This document shows, in pieces, positions 1 to 9,482 of a stretch of 64,000 nucleotides of DNA. This stretch comes from Bacillus cereus (GTDB lineage Bacteria; Bacillota; Bacilli; Bacillales; Bacillaceae_G), in the NCBI RefSeq assembly GCF_002584535.1, contig NZ_NUOT01000029.1:1-64000 (forward strand), given 5' to 3'. The notes beneath the pieces are model-generated. The model saw nothing but the letters and a program-made list of their open reading frames with translations. It was not told where the DNA came from and searched no databases. How positions within the stretch are numbered: the stretch's first letter is position 1; each line of letters opens with the position of its first letter. A program made the translations under genes and the position numbers.

Positions 1-16
1 CCGTCCCGAGCCACCA
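1..16 (+). tRNA. tRNA 3' end, probably tRNA-Phe (partial)
   Basis: The first 16 bases are the 3' acceptor end of a tRNA ending in an encoded CCA. The acceptor strand CCGAGCC plus discriminator A fits a 5' half beginning GGCTCGG, as in B. subtilis tRNA-Phe. The anticodon lies outside the window, so identity is inferred from the acceptor and T-arm end only. Confidence 0.6.
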
Positions 17-31
17 TTTTTAAATAAATAC

Positions 32-107
<76 letters not shown>

Positions 108-117
108 TGTAAGTTTC

Positions 118-201
118 GGAGGGGTAGCGAAGTGGCTAAACGCGGCGGACTGTAAATCCGCTCCTTCGGGTTCGGCAGTTCGAATCTGCCCCCCTCCACC
201 A
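118..201 (+). tRNA. tRNA-Tyr (anticodon GTA)
   Basis: An 84-nt class II tRNA with a long variable arm (around CTCCTTCGGG). The acceptor stem is GGAGGGG/CCCCTCC, the anticodon loop CTGTAAA gives GTA, and CCA is encoded. Confidence 0.97.
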
Positions 202-266
202 TTTTAAAAAAACAACCTGATAAAGGTTTATTTTTTTAAAAAGACAAGCATACTAGTAAATATTAA

Positions 267-341
267 TGGGCTATAGCCAAGCGGTAAGGCAACGGACTTT
301 GACTCCGTCATGCGCTGGTTCGAATCCAGCTAGCCCAGCCA
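267..341 (+). tRNA. tRNA-Gln (anticodon TTG)
   Basis: The acceptor stem TGGGCTA/TAGCCCA begins with the U-A pair typical of Gln tRNAs. The anticodon loop CTTTGAC gives TTG, the T-loop is TTCGAAT, and CCA is encoded. Confidence 0.97.
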
Positions 342-346
342 TTTAC

Positions 347-422
347 GAGCCATTAGCTCAGTTGGTAGAGCATCTGACTTTTAATCAGAGGGTCGAAGGT
401 TCGAGTCCTTCATGGCTCACCA
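347..422 (+). tRNA. tRNA-Lys (anticodon TTT)
   Basis: The acceptor stem is GAGCCAT/ATGGCTC, the anticodon loop CTTTTAA gives TTT, and CCA is encoded. It follows tRNA-Gln by 5 nt, so the block is probably one transcript. Confidence 0.97.
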
Positions 423-427
423 TTTTC

Positions 428-499
428 GCGGAAGTAGTTCAGTGGTAGAATACAACCTTGCCAAGGTTGGGGTCGCGGGTTCGAATCCCGTCTTCCGCT
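428..499 (+). tRNA. tRNA-Gly (anticodon GCC)
   Basis: The acceptor stem is GCGGAAG/CTTCCGC, the anticodon loop TTGCCAA gives GCC, and the T-loop is TTCGAAT. No CCA is encoded; the sequence continues with T residues, so CCA must be added after transcription. Confidence 0.95.
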
Positions 500-509
500 T
501 TTTTACTTC

Positions 510-582
510 GGGGCCTTAGCTCAGCTGGGAGAGCGCCTGCCTTGCACGCAGGAGGTCAGCGGTTCGATCCCGCTAGGCTCCA
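510..582 (+). tRNA. tRNA-Ala (anticodon TGC)
   Basis: The acceptor stem GGGGCCT/AGGCTCC carries the G3-U70-type identity pair region. The anticodon loop CTTGCAC gives TGC. Only CA follows the acceptor strand, so the CCA tail is not fully encoded. It is the last tRNA of the block. Confidence 0.95.
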
Positions 583-594
583 TTATAAATTAGA

Positions 595-628
595 AAAAAC
601 CTTACATCTTTTGATGTAAGGTTTTTTG
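595..628 (+). terminator. Terminator of the tRNA block
   Basis: The stem AAAACCTTACATC / GATGTAAGGTTTT has a TTTT loop and is followed by a T-run, 13 nt after tRNA-Ala. Confidence 0.9.
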
Positions 629-743
629 TTTATTCTGCTTTAATAAGGACAAGTTTCCATTTATTTCGTTTACAATAGAAAAATAGAGTAAAATATAAGG
701 TTTGAATTAAAGCGTGTGTGGATACGGGGGAAGGGAGGAATAG

Positions 744-1892
744 GTGTTGAAAATTGTTATTGCATCTGATTCATATAAAGAAAGCTTACGAGCGATAGAA
801 GTATGTAAGGCCATTGAAAAAGGGTTTACTAAAGTTTTTCCTGAAGCTGAGTATGTGAAACTTCCAATTGGAGATGGAGGAGAAGGTACCGTTCAATCTC
901 TTGTTGATGCTACAGGAGGAAAGATCATTCAACTTTACGTAACAGGTCCACTTGGTGAACGTGTAGATGCATTCTACGGTATTTCTCAAGATAAAAGAAC
1001 AGCGTTTATTGAAATGGCAGCAGCGTCGGGGGTGCATCATGTTCCGGTTGAACAGCGAAACCCTCTCATCACCACAACAAAAGGAACGGGAGAGCTTATA
1101 TTAGATGCTTTAGATAAAGGTGTACAGCATATTATTTTAGGGCTTGGCGGAAGTGCTACGAACGATGGAGGGACAGGCATGCTCTCAGCCCTAGGTGTAA
1201 GGTTTTTAAGGAAAGATGGACGAATAATAGAACCTGTCGGTGGAAATTTACATTTTATTGATTCTTTAGACTTAGCTAAGTTGGATTCTCGTTTAGCGCA
1301 TGTGAAAATAGAAGCGGCATGTGATGTAGACAATCCTTTAACAGGACAAAAAGGAGCATCTTTTGTATTTGCAAAGCAAAAAGGAGCAAGTCCAGAAATG
1401 ATCACGCAGTTAGATGATAATTTAAAGCATTATGCCTATGTATTAAAACGGCATGTACACATTGATGTGGAAGAGATACCGGGTGCAGGAGCTGGGGGAG
1501 GATTAGGAGCTGCAGTTGTTGCTGTACTACAAGGTCAATTAAGAAAGGGAATTGAAATTGTATTAGACTATACAAATTTTGATGAACATATAAAAGAAGC
1601 AACTCTTGTTCTTACAGGTGAAGGAAGGATAGATGTGCAAACCGCTTATGGAAAAGCACCGGTTGGGGTTGCTAAACGTGCAAAGAGACTACATATACCT
1701 GTTATAGCTATTGGGGGTTCTGTACTTTCGAATCACATTTCAGTTTATAAAGAAGGAATAGATGCTGTGTTTGCTGCCACATCAAGTCCAATGACACTAG
1801 AGGAAGCATATATAGCAGCAAGAGAAAATATTGAAATGACTGCGCGGAATATCGCATCTGTATGGAAAATAGCTTCAGGAAAACGTCTCTAA
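744..1892 (+). CDS. glxK: Glycerate kinase (GlxK family)
   Basis: A 382-residue protein of the GlxK/GarK family, which phosphorylates D-glycerate with ATP in the cytosol and so feeds glyoxylate/glycerate carbon into glycolysis. Family hallmarks visible are the N-terminal IASDSYKES, PIGDGGEGT near residue 43, GLGGSATNDGGTG near 133, and LTGEGRIDVQT near 292. Length is normal for the family (about 380). The start is GTG, eight bases after a GGGAGGAAT ribosome site; the next codon, TTG, is an alternative. The gene stands alone between terminators. Confidence 0.93.
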   Translation: MLKIVIASDSYKESLRAIEVCKAIEKGFTKVFPEAEYVKLPIGDGGEGTVQSLVDATGGKIIQLYVTGPLGERVDAFYGISQDKRTAFIEMAAASGVHHVPVEQRNPLITTTKGTGELILDALDKGVQHIILGLGGSATNDGGTGMLSALGVRFLRKDGRIIEPVGGNLHFIDSLDLAKLDSRLAHVKIEAACDVDNPLTGQKGASFVFAKQKGASPEMITQLDDNLKHYAYVLKRHVHIDVEEIPGAGAGGGLGAAVVAVLQGQLRKGIEIVLDYTNFDEHIKEATLVLTGEGRIDVQTAYGKAPVGVAKRAKRLHIPVIAIGGSVLSNHISVYKEGIDAVFAATSSPMTLEEAYIAARENIEMTARNIASVWKIASGKRL

Positions 1893-1913
1893 TTATAGGA
1901 GACGTTTATTTTT
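1881..1913 (+). terminator. Terminator of glycerate kinase
   Basis: The stem AAACGTCTC / GAGACGTTT overlaps the stop codon of the kinase gene and is followed by TATTTTTC. Confidence 0.85.
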
Positions 1914-2109
1914 CATTATTTATGTGTACATGTGTAATGAGATTTTTTAGAAAACGGTTTATTTTATACATAAAACAGATGAAAAGTATAGATTTCTACG
2001 TAGATATTAGTGAATGGGGTGTATATACATACAAAAAAATGTCGAGTTGAGTCAGAGTATATAAAAGATTTAAAATATTTAGTGAAGGCATAAAAGGGGG
2101 AGACTATCT

Positions 2110-3003
2110 ATGAAGAAAGAAATTTCAATCGTTGGAGTTCCAATGGACTTAGGACAGATGCGTCGTGGAGTTGATATGGGCCCAAGTGCAATTCGTTATG
2201 CGGGAGTAATTGAAAGAATTCAAAACATCGGATATGACGTAGAAGATATTGGGGATATTTGTATCAAGAGAGAAAAAGAAGTAGCTGAAAATACAAATTT
2301 AAGAAACCTTACACAAGTTGCAAAAGTTTGTGATGAATTAGCAGGTAAGGTTGATCATATTATAGAAGAAGGTCGTTTTCCACTTGTACTAGGTGGCGAT
2401 CATAGTATTGCAATTGGGACACTTGCAGGAGTAGCAAAGCATTATAAAAATTTAGGTGTAATTTGGTATGATGCACACGGTGATTTAAATACAGAAGAAA
2501 CGTCACCGTCTGGAAATATTCATGGTATGTCACTTGCAGCAAGCTTAGGTTATGGTCATCCTTCATTAGTGAATTTATACGAAGCGTATCCGAAAGTGAA
2601 AAAGGAAAACGTCGTTATCATTGGTGCACGTGCATTAGATGAGGGAGAAAAAGACTTCATCCGCGATGAAGGAATTAAAGTATTTACAATGCATGAAATT
2701 GATCGTATGGGTATGACTGCGGTTATGGAAGAAACAATTGCATACTTATCACATACAGATGGTGTTCATTTATCATTAGATTTAGATGGACTAGACCCAC
2801 ATGATGCACCAGGAGTGGGAACACCTGTAATTGGTGGACTATCCTATCGTGAAAGTCATTTAGCAATGGAAATGCTAGCGGAGGCTGATATTATTACATC
2901 AGCTGAGTTTGTGGAAGTAAATACGATTTTAGATGAGAAAAACAGAACAGCAACAACAGCGGTAGCTTTAATGGGTTCTTTATTCGGTGAAAAACTAAAA
3001 TAA
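2110..3003 (+). CDS. rocF: Arginase
   Basis: A 297-residue ureohydrolase that cleaves L-arginine to ornithine and urea with a dinuclear manganese centre. The metal-binding motifs are all present: GGDHS (about residue 96), WYDAHGDLN (about 120) and SLDLDGLDP (about 222). Length matches B. subtilis RocF. A strong AAAAGGGGGAG ribosome site precedes the ATG. The gene is monocistronic, with its own terminator, and is not next to other roc genes here. Confidence 0.97.
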   Translation: MKKEISIVGVPMDLGQMRRGVDMGPSAIRYAGVIERIQNIGYDVEDIGDICIKREKEVAENTNLRNLTQVAKVCDELAGKVDHIIEEGRFPLVLGGDHSIAIGTLAGVAKHYKNLGVIWYDAHGDLNTEETSPSGNIHGMSLAASLGYGHPSLVNLYEAYPKVKKENVVIIGARALDEGEKDFIRDEGIKVFTMHEIDRMGMTAVMEETIAYLSHTDGVHLSLDLDGLDPHDAPGVGTPVIGGLSYRESHLAMEMLAEADIITSAEFVEVNTILDEKNRTATTAVALMGSLFGEKLK

Positions 3004-3012
3004 ATGTAAGAA

Positions 3013-3038
3013 AAGCAGCTAAAATGCTGCTTTTTTTA
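3013..3038 (+). terminator. Terminator of rocF
   Basis: The stem AAAGCAGC / GCTGCTTT has loop TAAAAT and is followed by a T7 run. Confidence 0.9.
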
Positions 3039-3137
3039 TTTTAAAATAAGAGTATAATAATAAGTTATATTATACTGCCTTACAATAAAGTTTGACATCT
3101 TACCAATTTACACCATGAGGGGTAACGTCGTTTGTAA

Positions 3138-3165
3138 TTGTCGTTTCTTTCATGTATGGTATAAT
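3138..3165 (+). promoter_or_regulatory. Candidate sigma-A promoter of cdaA-cdaR-glmM
   Basis: TTGTCG (3138-3143) and TATAAT (3160-3165) are 16 bp apart, with a TG dinucleotide one base upstream of the -10 hexamer (extended -10). The site lies about 95 bp before the cdaA start. Confidence 0.6.
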
Positions 3166-3257
3166 TAACTAGTTGTTGTAAATACATACATATAGAGCAG
3201 AATAATAATATTTCAGTATATGGATAAAATTGCTCATAAGTAGGAGGAAGGGTTAGC

Positions 3258-4085
3258 ATGCCTTTTGGAGATATGAACTTTTTGAAATATCTCAGTACGA
3301 TATTAGATATCGCCGTTGTGTGGTTTGTTATATATAAGCTAATTCATGTAATCCGAGGTACAAAAGCTGTTCAACTTTTGAAAGGGATTACAGTTATTAT
3401 TATCGTCCGTATATTAAGTTATTTATTTGAGTTGCATACGTTGCAGTGGCTCACGGACCAAGCTTTGACATGGGGATTCCTAGCAGTGATTATTATTTTT
3501 CAACCCGAGCTTAGAAGAGCGCTTGAACAATTAGGAAGAGGAAGTTTGTTCTCCCGTGCAATTGGTCAGGAAGAAGAAGAGTATGAAATGGTTGCGAATG
3601 CTGTGGCAAAGGCAACTGAATATATGGGTAAACGACGCATTGGTGCGCTTATTACATTATCTAGAGAGACTGGGATGGGAGATTATGTAGAAACCGGGAT
3701 TCCTTTAAATGCTAATGTGTCATCAGAACTGCTTATTAATATCTTTATCCCCAATACACCGCTTCATGATGGAGCGGTTATTATGCAAGGGAATACGATT
3801 AAAGCAGCAGCTTGTTACTTACCATTATCGGAAAGTCCATTCATATCAAAAGAATTAGGAACGCGTCACCGAGCTGCGATGGGAGTTAGTGAAGTAACTG
3901 ATAGCATTACAGTGGTTGTATCAGAAGAAACAGGTCAAATTTCTTTAACTAAAAATGGGGAATTACATCGTGATTTAAAAGTCGAACAGTTGAAAGAGAT
4001 GCTTTTAGCAGAGTTCAGTGGGAATGTGAAGACAACTTCTTCATCTTTATGGAATTGGAATTGGAGGAGAAAGCGTCATGGATAA
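3258..4085 (+). CDS. cdaA: Membrane diadenylate cyclase CdaA (c-di-AMP synthase)
   Basis: A 275-residue protein (also named DacA/YbbP) that makes the essential second messenger c-di-AMP from two ATP. Three membrane helices fill roughly residues 10-95, and a cytosolic DAC domain follows. The DGA motif (PLHDGAVI, about residue 172) and the RHR motif (GTRHRAAMG, about 205) of the active site are intact. It starts ATG after TAGGAGGAAGG. The end overlaps cdaR by 8 nt, and the conserved cdaA-cdaR-glmM operon couples c-di-AMP to cell-wall precursor synthesis. K-rich residues near the C terminus are usual. Confidence 0.96.
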   Translation: MPFGDMNFLKYLSTILDIAVVWFVIYKLIHVIRGTKAVQLLKGITVIIIVRILSYLFELHTLQWLTDQALTWGFLAVIIIFQPELRRALEQLGRGSLFSRAIGQEEEEYEMVANAVAKATEYMGKRRIGALITLSRETGMGDYVETGIPLNANVSSELLINIFIPNTPLHDGAVIMQGNTIKAAACYLPLSESPFISKELGTRHRAAMGVSEVTDSITVVVSEETGQISLTKNGELHRDLKVEQLKEMLLAEFSGNVKTTSSSLWNWNWRRKRHG

Positions 4086-5514
4086 GCTGATGGAGAACCA
4101 CTGGTTTTTAAAAGGAATTTCATTACTATTGGCGTTAATGCTTTACATGTCAACGAATTTGTCGGATAAAAACATGACAGAGAATAAGAATGCATCACCT
4201 TTTCCAACAAGTGATATAACAGAAACAGTGTCTAACATTGTAGCAGCAGTAAACTATGATGAAGATAAATATATTGTAAGTGGTATTCCAAAGTATGTAA
4301 AAGTAAAATTGGAAGGACCCAAAAACGTAATTACTGCAGCAAGGTCACAACGTGAGTTTGGTGTATCTGTAGATTTACGTGGATATTCTACAGGAACATA
4401 CGAAGTGCCTTTAAAGTATACCGGGATGGAAAATAACTTAAAAGTAACGGTTCAACCGGCGAAAGTTAAAGTTACAATCCAAAGTAAGGCGAAGAAGTCA
4501 TTTCCTGTGGAAGTGAAGTATTCGAATGAGGGTCAAATGCCAGGAGGTAGTATGGTTGAAAAGCCGACTATTAAACCAGGAACTGTTGAGGTTATTGGTA
4601 CAGAAGAGGAGCTAGCAAAAGTTGCTCTTGTCAGGGCATATGTTGATTTGAAGGGGATAACAAAAACAGTAACAAAGACAGCCGAAATTGTACTATATGA
4701 TGAAGATGGTAAGAAACTAGACTTACAAACAACACCTTCTAAAGTAAGTGTTACGATCCCAGTTTCAAATCCAACTACGACAAATAATATTGAAAAAACT
4801 GTGCCACTAACTTATTCGAAAAAAGGAAGTGTACCTGAAGGGTTAGCTGTTACAAAAATCGGTATCGAACCAAATGAAGTGACAATATCAGGACCAAAAG
4901 ATGTTTTGGACACTATAAAGTCCTTGGAGGGCGTCGAAGTAGATCTTAGTAAAATTACGGAATCTACAACATTCGATGCCTCTGTTTTATTACCGAAAGG
5001 TGTAACAAATGTAAACCCTAGTCAAGTGAAAGTTTCCGTCGAAGTACAAAAGCAAAAAAATACAAAGCATAAGACAATAGAGGGCATTTCTATACGAAAA
5101 AATGGATTGTCAGATGAATTCACCTTACAATTGCTTTCTCCACAAGGTGGAAAGATAAGCGTTGATATTTCAGGAGAAGCCAGTATAGTAGATAAAATAA
5201 CAGCAGAACAAATAACAGCGTCAATTAATCTACAAAATCTATCTTCTGGGACGCACGATATTCCAATTCAGGTTAGCGGCCCTAATAATGTTTCAATAGA
5301 GACAAAACAAAAAAATGCAAAGGTAACCCTTGTAAAAAAAGAAAATTCAGAGCAAGAAGTACAAGGAAGGCCAGAACAACCAGAACAACCAGATTCACCA
5401 GAAGACAAAGAGAATGAAATAGAAAAACCAAATGAGCAAGGCAAGGAACAAGGCAAACAGAATGAAGTAGAAAATCAAAAAGAGCAAGAAAAAGGAGCGA
5501 ATAGCAATGGGTAA
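4078..5514 (+). CDS. cdaR: CdaA regulatory protein CdaR (YbbR domains)
   Basis: A 478-residue protein with one N-terminal membrane helix (about residues 8-24) and an extracytoplasmic chain of YbbR repeats to about residue 415. It is known to bind CdaA at the membrane and modulate c-di-AMP synthesis. The C-terminal 60 residues are low-complexity, rich in E, Q, P, N and K ([20 protein letters not shown]), as in Bacillus homologues. Its start overlaps cdaA by 8 nt and its end overlaps glmM by 8 nt, which suggests translational coupling. Confidence 0.95.
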   Translation: MDKLMENHWFLKGISLLLALMLYMSTNLSDKNMTENKNASPFPTSDITETVSNIVAAVNYDEDKYIVSGIPKYVKVKLEGPKNVITAARSQREFGVSVDLRGYSTGTYEVPLKYTGMENNLKVTVQPAKVKVTIQSKAKKSFPVEVKYSNEGQMPGGSMVEKPTIKPGTVEVIGTEEELAKVALVRAYVDLKGITKTVTKTAEIVLYDEDGKKLDLQTTPSKVSVTIPVSNPTTTNNIEKTVPLTYSKKGSVPEGLAVTKIGIEPNEVTISGPKDVLDTIKSLEGVEVDLSKITESTTFDASVLLPKGVTNVNPSQVKVSVEVQKQKNTKHKTIEGISIRKNGLSDEFTLQLLSPQGGKISVDISGEASIVDKITAEQITASINLQNLSSGTHDIPIQVSGPNNVSIETKQKNAKVTLVKKENSEQEVQGRPEQPEQPDSPEDKENEIEKPNEQGKEQGKQNEVENQKEQEKGANSNG

Positions 5515-6853
5515 ATATTTTGGTACAGATGGTGTGCGCGGTGTCGCAAATGAGGAATTGACGCCTGAACTAGCATTTAAAATTGGACGTTTTGGAGGAT
5601 ATGTATTAACAAAAGATATAGATCGTCCAAAAGTTATTATTGGCCGAGATACACGTGTATCTGGTCACATGTTAGAAGGTGCATTAGTAGCAGGTCTATT
5701 ATCAACTGGAGCAGAAGTTATGCGTCTTGGTGTTATTTCAACTCCTGGGGTTGCGTATTTAACAAAGGCGCTAGATGCACAAGCGGGTGTTATGATTTCA
5801 GCATCTCATAACCCAGTGCAAGATAATGGAATTAAATTTTTTGGCTCAGATGGATTTAAACTAACTGATGAACAAGAAGCAGAAATTGAAGCTTTATTAG
5901 ATAAAGAAGTAGATGAATTACCACGTCCGACAGGAACAGAGCTTGGACAAGTGAACGATTACTTCGAAGGTGGACAAAAGTATTTACAATACATTAAACA
6001 AACTGTAGAAGAAGACTTCTCTGGTTTACATATTGCTTTAGATTGTGCACACGGAGCAACGTCTTCTTTAGCACCATATTTATTCGCAGACTTAGAAGCT
6101 GACATCTCTACGATGGGAACATCACCAAACGGTATGAACATTAACGAGGGTGTTGGCTCTACACATCCAGAAGGTTTAGCTGAACTAGTAAAAGAAAAAG
6201 GTGCGGATATTGGACTTGCATTTGATGGCGATGGAGACCGTTTAATTGCAGTAGATGAAAAAGGAAACATTGTTGATGGCGATCAAATTATGTACATTTG
6301 TGCGAAATATATGAAAGAAACTGGTCAGTTAAAACATAACACAGTTGTTTCAACTGTTATGAGTAACTTAGGATTCTATAAAGCACTAGAAGCAAACGGT
6401 ATTACAAGTAATAAGACAGCAGTTGGTGATCGCTACGTAATGGAAGAAATGAAGCGCGGCGGTTATAATCTTGGTGGGGAACAATCTGGTCATATTATCT
6501 TACTTGATTACATTACAACTGGAGACGGAATGTTAAGTGCGCTTCAACTTGTAAATATTATGAAGATGACGAAAAAGCCATTGTCTGAGCTTGCGAGTGA
6601 AATGACAAAGTTCCCTCAACTATTAGTAAACGTTCGTGTAACGGATAAAAAACTAGCATTAGAAAATGAAAAAATTAAAGAAATTATTCGTGTGGTGGAA
6701 GAAGAAATGAACGGAGACGGCCGTATTCTTGTTCGTCCTTCTGGAACAGAACCACTTATTCGTGTAATGGCAGAAGCACCAACACAAGAAATTTGTGATG
6801 GATATGTACATCGCATTGTAGAAGTTGTGAAAGCTGAAGTTGGAGCTGAATAA
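5507..6853 (+). CDS. glmM: Phosphoglucosamine mutase
   Basis: A 448-residue mutase that converts glucosamine-6-phosphate to glucosamine-1-phosphate for UDP-GlcNAc and peptidoglycan. The active-site phosphoserine loop ISASHNP places the catalytic serine at residue 100. The metal loop DGDGDR lies near residue 240, the sugar loop GGEQSGH near 325, and the phosphate-binding RPSGTEP near 409. Length equals B. subtilis GlmM. It is the third gene of the cda operon; the next step upstream in the pathway, glmS, follows separately. Confidence 0.98.
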   Translation: MGKYFGTDGVRGVANEELTPELAFKIGRFGGYVLTKDIDRPKVIIGRDTRVSGHMLEGALVAGLLSTGAEVMRLGVISTPGVAYLTKALDAQAGVMISASHNPVQDNGIKFFGSDGFKLTDEQEAEIEALLDKEVDELPRPTGTELGQVNDYFEGGQKYLQYIKQTVEEDFSGLHIALDCAHGATSSLAPYLFADLEADISTMGTSPNGMNINEGVGSTHPEGLAELVKEKGADIGLAFDGDGDRLIAVDEKGNIVDGDQIMYICAKYMKETGQLKHNTVVSTVMSNLGFYKALEANGITSNKTAVGDRYVMEEMKRGGYNLGGEQSGHIILLDYITTGDGMLSALQLVNIMKMTKKPLSELASEMTKFPQLLVNVRVTDKKLALENEKIKEIIRVVEEEMNGDGRILVRPSGTEPLIRVMAEAPTQEICDGYVHRIVEVVKAEVGAE

Positions 6854-6866
6854 TTAGCTGATTTTA

Positions 6867-6904
6867 TATGAAAAAGGAGCACGATTTGTGCTCCTTTTTC
6901 ATAT
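6867..6904 (+). terminator. Terminator of the cdaA-cdaR-glmM operon
   Basis: The long stem TATGAAAAAGGAGCAC / GTGCTCCTTTTTCATA has a 5-nt loop and sits 14 nt after the glmM stop. Confidence 0.85.
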
Positions 6905-6930
6905 GTTTTATAGACAATGAAAAAATTTTA

Positions 6931-6957
6931 TTGACGGTTTATGTTGTTTGTTATAAG
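6931..6957 (+). promoter_or_regulatory. Candidate promoter of glmS
   Basis: TTGACG (6931-6936) and TATAAG (6952-6957) are 15 bp apart, about 40 bp upstream of the glmS ribozyme. The spacing is slightly short for sigma-A. Confidence 0.5.
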
Positions 6958-7000
6958 ATGGTCTTGTTCTTTTTCTCAAAGTAAATATAAGGAATTATAA

Positions 7001-7175
7001 AAGCGCCAGAACTACAAGTTGTGTAGTTGACGAGGAGGAGTTTTATCGAGATTTCGGCGGATGACTCCCGGTTGTTCATCACAACCGAAAGCTTTTACTT
7101 AAATCACCAAGGTGACTCGGTGGACAAAGGTAAAGGTTTGATGAGAGAAAAGGAACGGATGAATACTAGCTGTAT
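7001..7175 (+). ncRNA. glmS ribozyme: glmS ribozyme/riboswitch
   Basis: A self-cleaving RNA activated by glucosamine-6-phosphate. The conserved core is present: AGCGCCAGAAC at the 5' end (cleavage just before GCGCC, near 7002/7003), GTTGACGAGG, GTTTTATCGAGATTTCGGCGG, ACTCCCGG, then the P3/P4 region ending near GGACAAAGG. (The long run here is given in parts; the core spans 7027-7071.) High GlcN6P triggers cleavage and degradation of the glmS mRNA. The 3' limit is approximate. About 165 nt of further leader separate it from glmS. Confidence 0.93.
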
Positions 7176-7340
7176 AAGTATATACGGACTGAAACCCAAT
7201 CGAGAGGAAGGTGAAAGCCGTTACAGACTTACAGGTCTAGCAATATGTAATCCGTTTTTTATATTTAAATAATGAATGGGATCGGACTATGTCGTTACAT
7301 GTTCGCAGAGCAATGTAAGCATTTGTAACGGCGACTAAAC

Positions 7341-9143
7341 ATGTGTGGAATCGTAGGATTTATTGGAGAGCAAGATGCAAAGGAAATTTTATTAAAAGGT
7401 TTAGAGAAACTAGAATACCGCGGATATGATTCAGCAGGTATTGCAGTACAGGCAGAGAACGGTATTGTTGTATACAAAGAAAAAGGCCGTATTGCAAAAC
7501 TTCGTGAAATCGTAGACGAGAACGTGGCAGCAAGCGTAGGAATCGGTCACACACGCTGGGCTACACATGGTGTTCCAAGCACTGTAAACGCACATCCGCA
7601 TCAAAGTACATCAAAGCGCTTTACGCTAGTTCATAATGGTGTAATTGAAAACTATGAATTAGTGAAAAAAGAATATCTTCAAGATGTAACGTTTGTAAGT
7701 GAGACTGATACAGAAGTTATCGTACAGCTTATGGAACAGCAAGTAAGCACAGGGTTAAGTGTGGAAGATGCATTCCGTAAAACGTTATCCATTTTACATG
7801 GTTCTTATGCGATTGGATTACTTGATGCTGAAAATCCAAACATGATTTATGTTGCTAAAAACAAAAGCCCGCTATTAGTAGGTGTTGGTGACAACTTTAA
7901 TGTTGTTGCGAGCGACGCAATGGCGATGTTACAAGTTACAGATCAATTTATCGAATTAATGGATAAAGAAATGGTAATTGTAACACAAGAAAGCATTACA
8001 ATTAAAAACTTACAAGGTGAAACGATTGAACGTGCACCGTTTACCGCGGAATTAGATGCAAGTGATATTGAAAAAGGAACATATCCTCATTTCATGCTTA
8101 AAGAAATTGATGAGCAACCACTTGTAATCCGTAATATCATTCAAAAATATCAAAATGAAAATGGCGAAATCGAATTAGATGGAGACATCCGTAATGCGAT
8201 TTTAGATAGCGATCGTATTTATATTATTGCATGTGGAACAAGTTACCATGCTGGTCTTGTTGGAAAGCAATTTATCGAGAAGTTTGCAAAAGTACCTGTA
8301 GAAGTACACGTAGCAAGTGAATTCTCTTACAATATGCCATTATTAACAGAAAGACCATTCTTCATTTACATTTCACAAAGTGGTGAAACTGCAGATAGCC
8401 GTGCAGTACTTGTACAAACAAATGAAATGGGTCATAAAGCATTAACAATTACAAACGTACCAGGTTCTACGCTTTCTCGTGAAGCTGACTATACACTACC
8501 TCTATATGCAGGGCCAGAAATCGCAGTTGCTTCTACGAAAGCTTACACAGCTCAACTTGCAGTGCTTTCAATCCTAGCAGCTGATATTGCGAAAGCAAAA
8601 GGCGAAGTTCTTGATTTTGATTTAACACACGAACTAGGTCTTGTAGCGAATGCAATGGTAGTACTTTGTGATCAAAAAGAAGAAATGGATGCACTTGCAA
8701 AACAATTTTTAGCAACAACACGCAACTGTTTCTTCATTGGACGCAGCGTAGACTTCTTCGTAGGATTAGAAGGTGCGTTAAAGCTAAAAGAAATTTCTTA
8801 CATCCAAGCAGAAGGATTTGCTGGTGGAGAATTAAAACACGGTACAATCGCGCTAATTGAACAAGGTACACCAGTTATCGCACTTGCTACGCAAGAGCAC
8901 GTAAACCTTGGAATTCGCGGTAACGTAAAAGAAGTAGTAGCACGTGGAGCAAACCCATGTATCATCTCAATGAAAGGCTTAGAAATGGAAGGAGACAGCT
9001 TCGTACTACCAGCTGTACATGAAGCATTAGCACCGCTTGTAGCAGTTGTTCCATTACAACTTATCTCATACTACGCAGCGCTTCACCGCGAGTGTGATGT
9101 TGATAAGCCTCGTAACTTAGCTAAGTCTGTTACTGTTGAGTAG
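7341..9143 (+). CDS. glmS: Glutamine-fructose-6-phosphate aminotransferase (isomerizing)
   Basis: A 600-residue enzyme that makes glucosamine-6-phosphate from fructose-6-phosphate and glutamine. The N-terminal glutaminase domain starts MCGIVGF, so Cys2 becomes the nucleophile after Met removal; this fixes the start. Two SIS domains (about residues 280-420 and 450-590) hold the sugar site, and the C terminus NLAKSVTVE is the family signature and also the DNA target read by Tn7 TnsD. No clear Shine-Dalgarno is visible before the ATG (the preceding bases are AACGGCGACTAAAC). Confidence 0.98.
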   Translation: MCGIVGFIGEQDAKEILLKGLEKLEYRGYDSAGIAVQAENGIVVYKEKGRIAKLREIVDENVAASVGIGHTRWATHGVPSTVNAHPHQSTSKRFTLVHNGVIENYELVKKEYLQDVTFVSETDTEVIVQLMEQQVSTGLSVEDAFRKTLSILHGSYAIGLLDAENPNMIYVAKNKSPLLVGVGDNFNVVASDAMAMLQVTDQFIELMDKEMVIVTQESITIKNLQGETIERAPFTAELDASDIEKGTYPHFMLKEIDEQPLVIRNIIQKYQNENGEIELDGDIRNAILDSDRIYIIACGTSYHAGLVGKQFIEKFAKVPVEVHVASEFSYNMPLLTERPFFIYISQSGETADSRAVLVQTNEMGHKALTITNVPGSTLSREADYTLPLYAGPEIAVASTKAYTAQLAVLSILAADIAKAKGEVLDFDLTHELGLVANAMVVLCDQKEEMDALAKQFLATTRNCFFIGRSVDFFVGLEGALKLKEISYIQAEGFAGGELKHGTIALIEQGTPVIALATQEHVNLGIRGNVKEVVARGANPCIISMKGLEMEGDSFVLPAVHEALAPLVAVVPLQLISYYAALHRECDVDKPRNLAKSVTVE

Positions 9144-9163
9144 GAGATTGGGAAATTAATAAT

Positions 9164-9168
9164 TGTAT
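9164..9168. other. 5-bp target duplication (left copy) at attTn7
   Basis: TGTAT lies 21-25 bp after the glmS stop codon, where Tn7 transposons insert. The same TGTAT is found at 12137-12141 on the other side of the element. Confidence 0.85.
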
Positions 9169-9198
9169 TGTAGATTTGAAATAAAGTTGCACTGTTTC

Positions 9199-9235
9199 CA
9201 CCCCTTTAGATATGATTATCTAAAGGGGTGTTTTT
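9199..9235 (+). terminator. Terminator between glmS / Tn7 right end and tnsA remnant
   Basis: The 14-bp perfect stem CACCCCTTTAGATA / TATCTAAAGGGGTG has loop TGAT and a T5 run. It lies within the Tn7-like right end and probably now ends the glmS transcript. Confidence 0.85.
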
Positions 9236-9432
9236 ATGTCGAAAAGAAAAAGAATATCTGCGATCGAACAGTGGATTAAACAAGGTCGAGGAACCGGTAT
9301 GGAGTAGATTATAAACCTTGGTTAAAGATTCAAGATGTATCTTCGAAGGGTCGTTCAACTCGTTTAAAAGGAATAAAAACAAACAGACAGCATAAATTTC
9401 TGTCGGATTTGGGGAAAAATACATTTATTTAA
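9236..9432 (+). pseudogene. tnsA: TnsA transposase N-terminal fragment (frameshifted, truncated)
   Basis: The ATG at 9236 opens MSKRKRISAIEQWIKQGRG, then a stop arises from a one-base frameshift near 9303. In the shifted frame the sequence continues VDYKPWLKIQDVSSKGRST, RLKGIKTNRQHKFLSDLGK and stops at 9432. This is the conserved start of TnsA, the endonuclease-like subunit that cuts the 5' ends of Tn7 (typical DYKPWL.IQDV.S.GR pattern). The catalytic C-terminal two-thirds is missing. Confidence 0.88.
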
Positions 9433-9482
9433 CTGAATAATTGAACAAGTTAGATTACTAGACATTAAGAGGGGGGTTATTA

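Noticed and set aside
266-448. 60-codon frame across tRNA-Gln and tRNA-Lys
   Set aside because: It lies within structured tRNA genes.
1862-2050. 62-codon frame after glycerate kinase
   Set aside because: It overlaps the kinase end and the terminator and has no ribosome site or protein-like composition.
3082-3096. ACAATAAAGTTTGACA before cdaA, similar to a TnsB-site core
   Set aside because: There is no TGT terminus, partner end or target duplication nearby; a chance match in A/T-rich sequence is likely.
5330-5514. Imperfect short repeats at the cdaR 3' end as a possible genetic repeat element
   Set aside because: They encode the normal low-complexity tail of CdaR and stay in frame.
7027-7272. 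81-codon plus-strand frame inside the glmS leader
   Set aside because: It runs through the ribozyme core, whose conserved bases explain the sequence.
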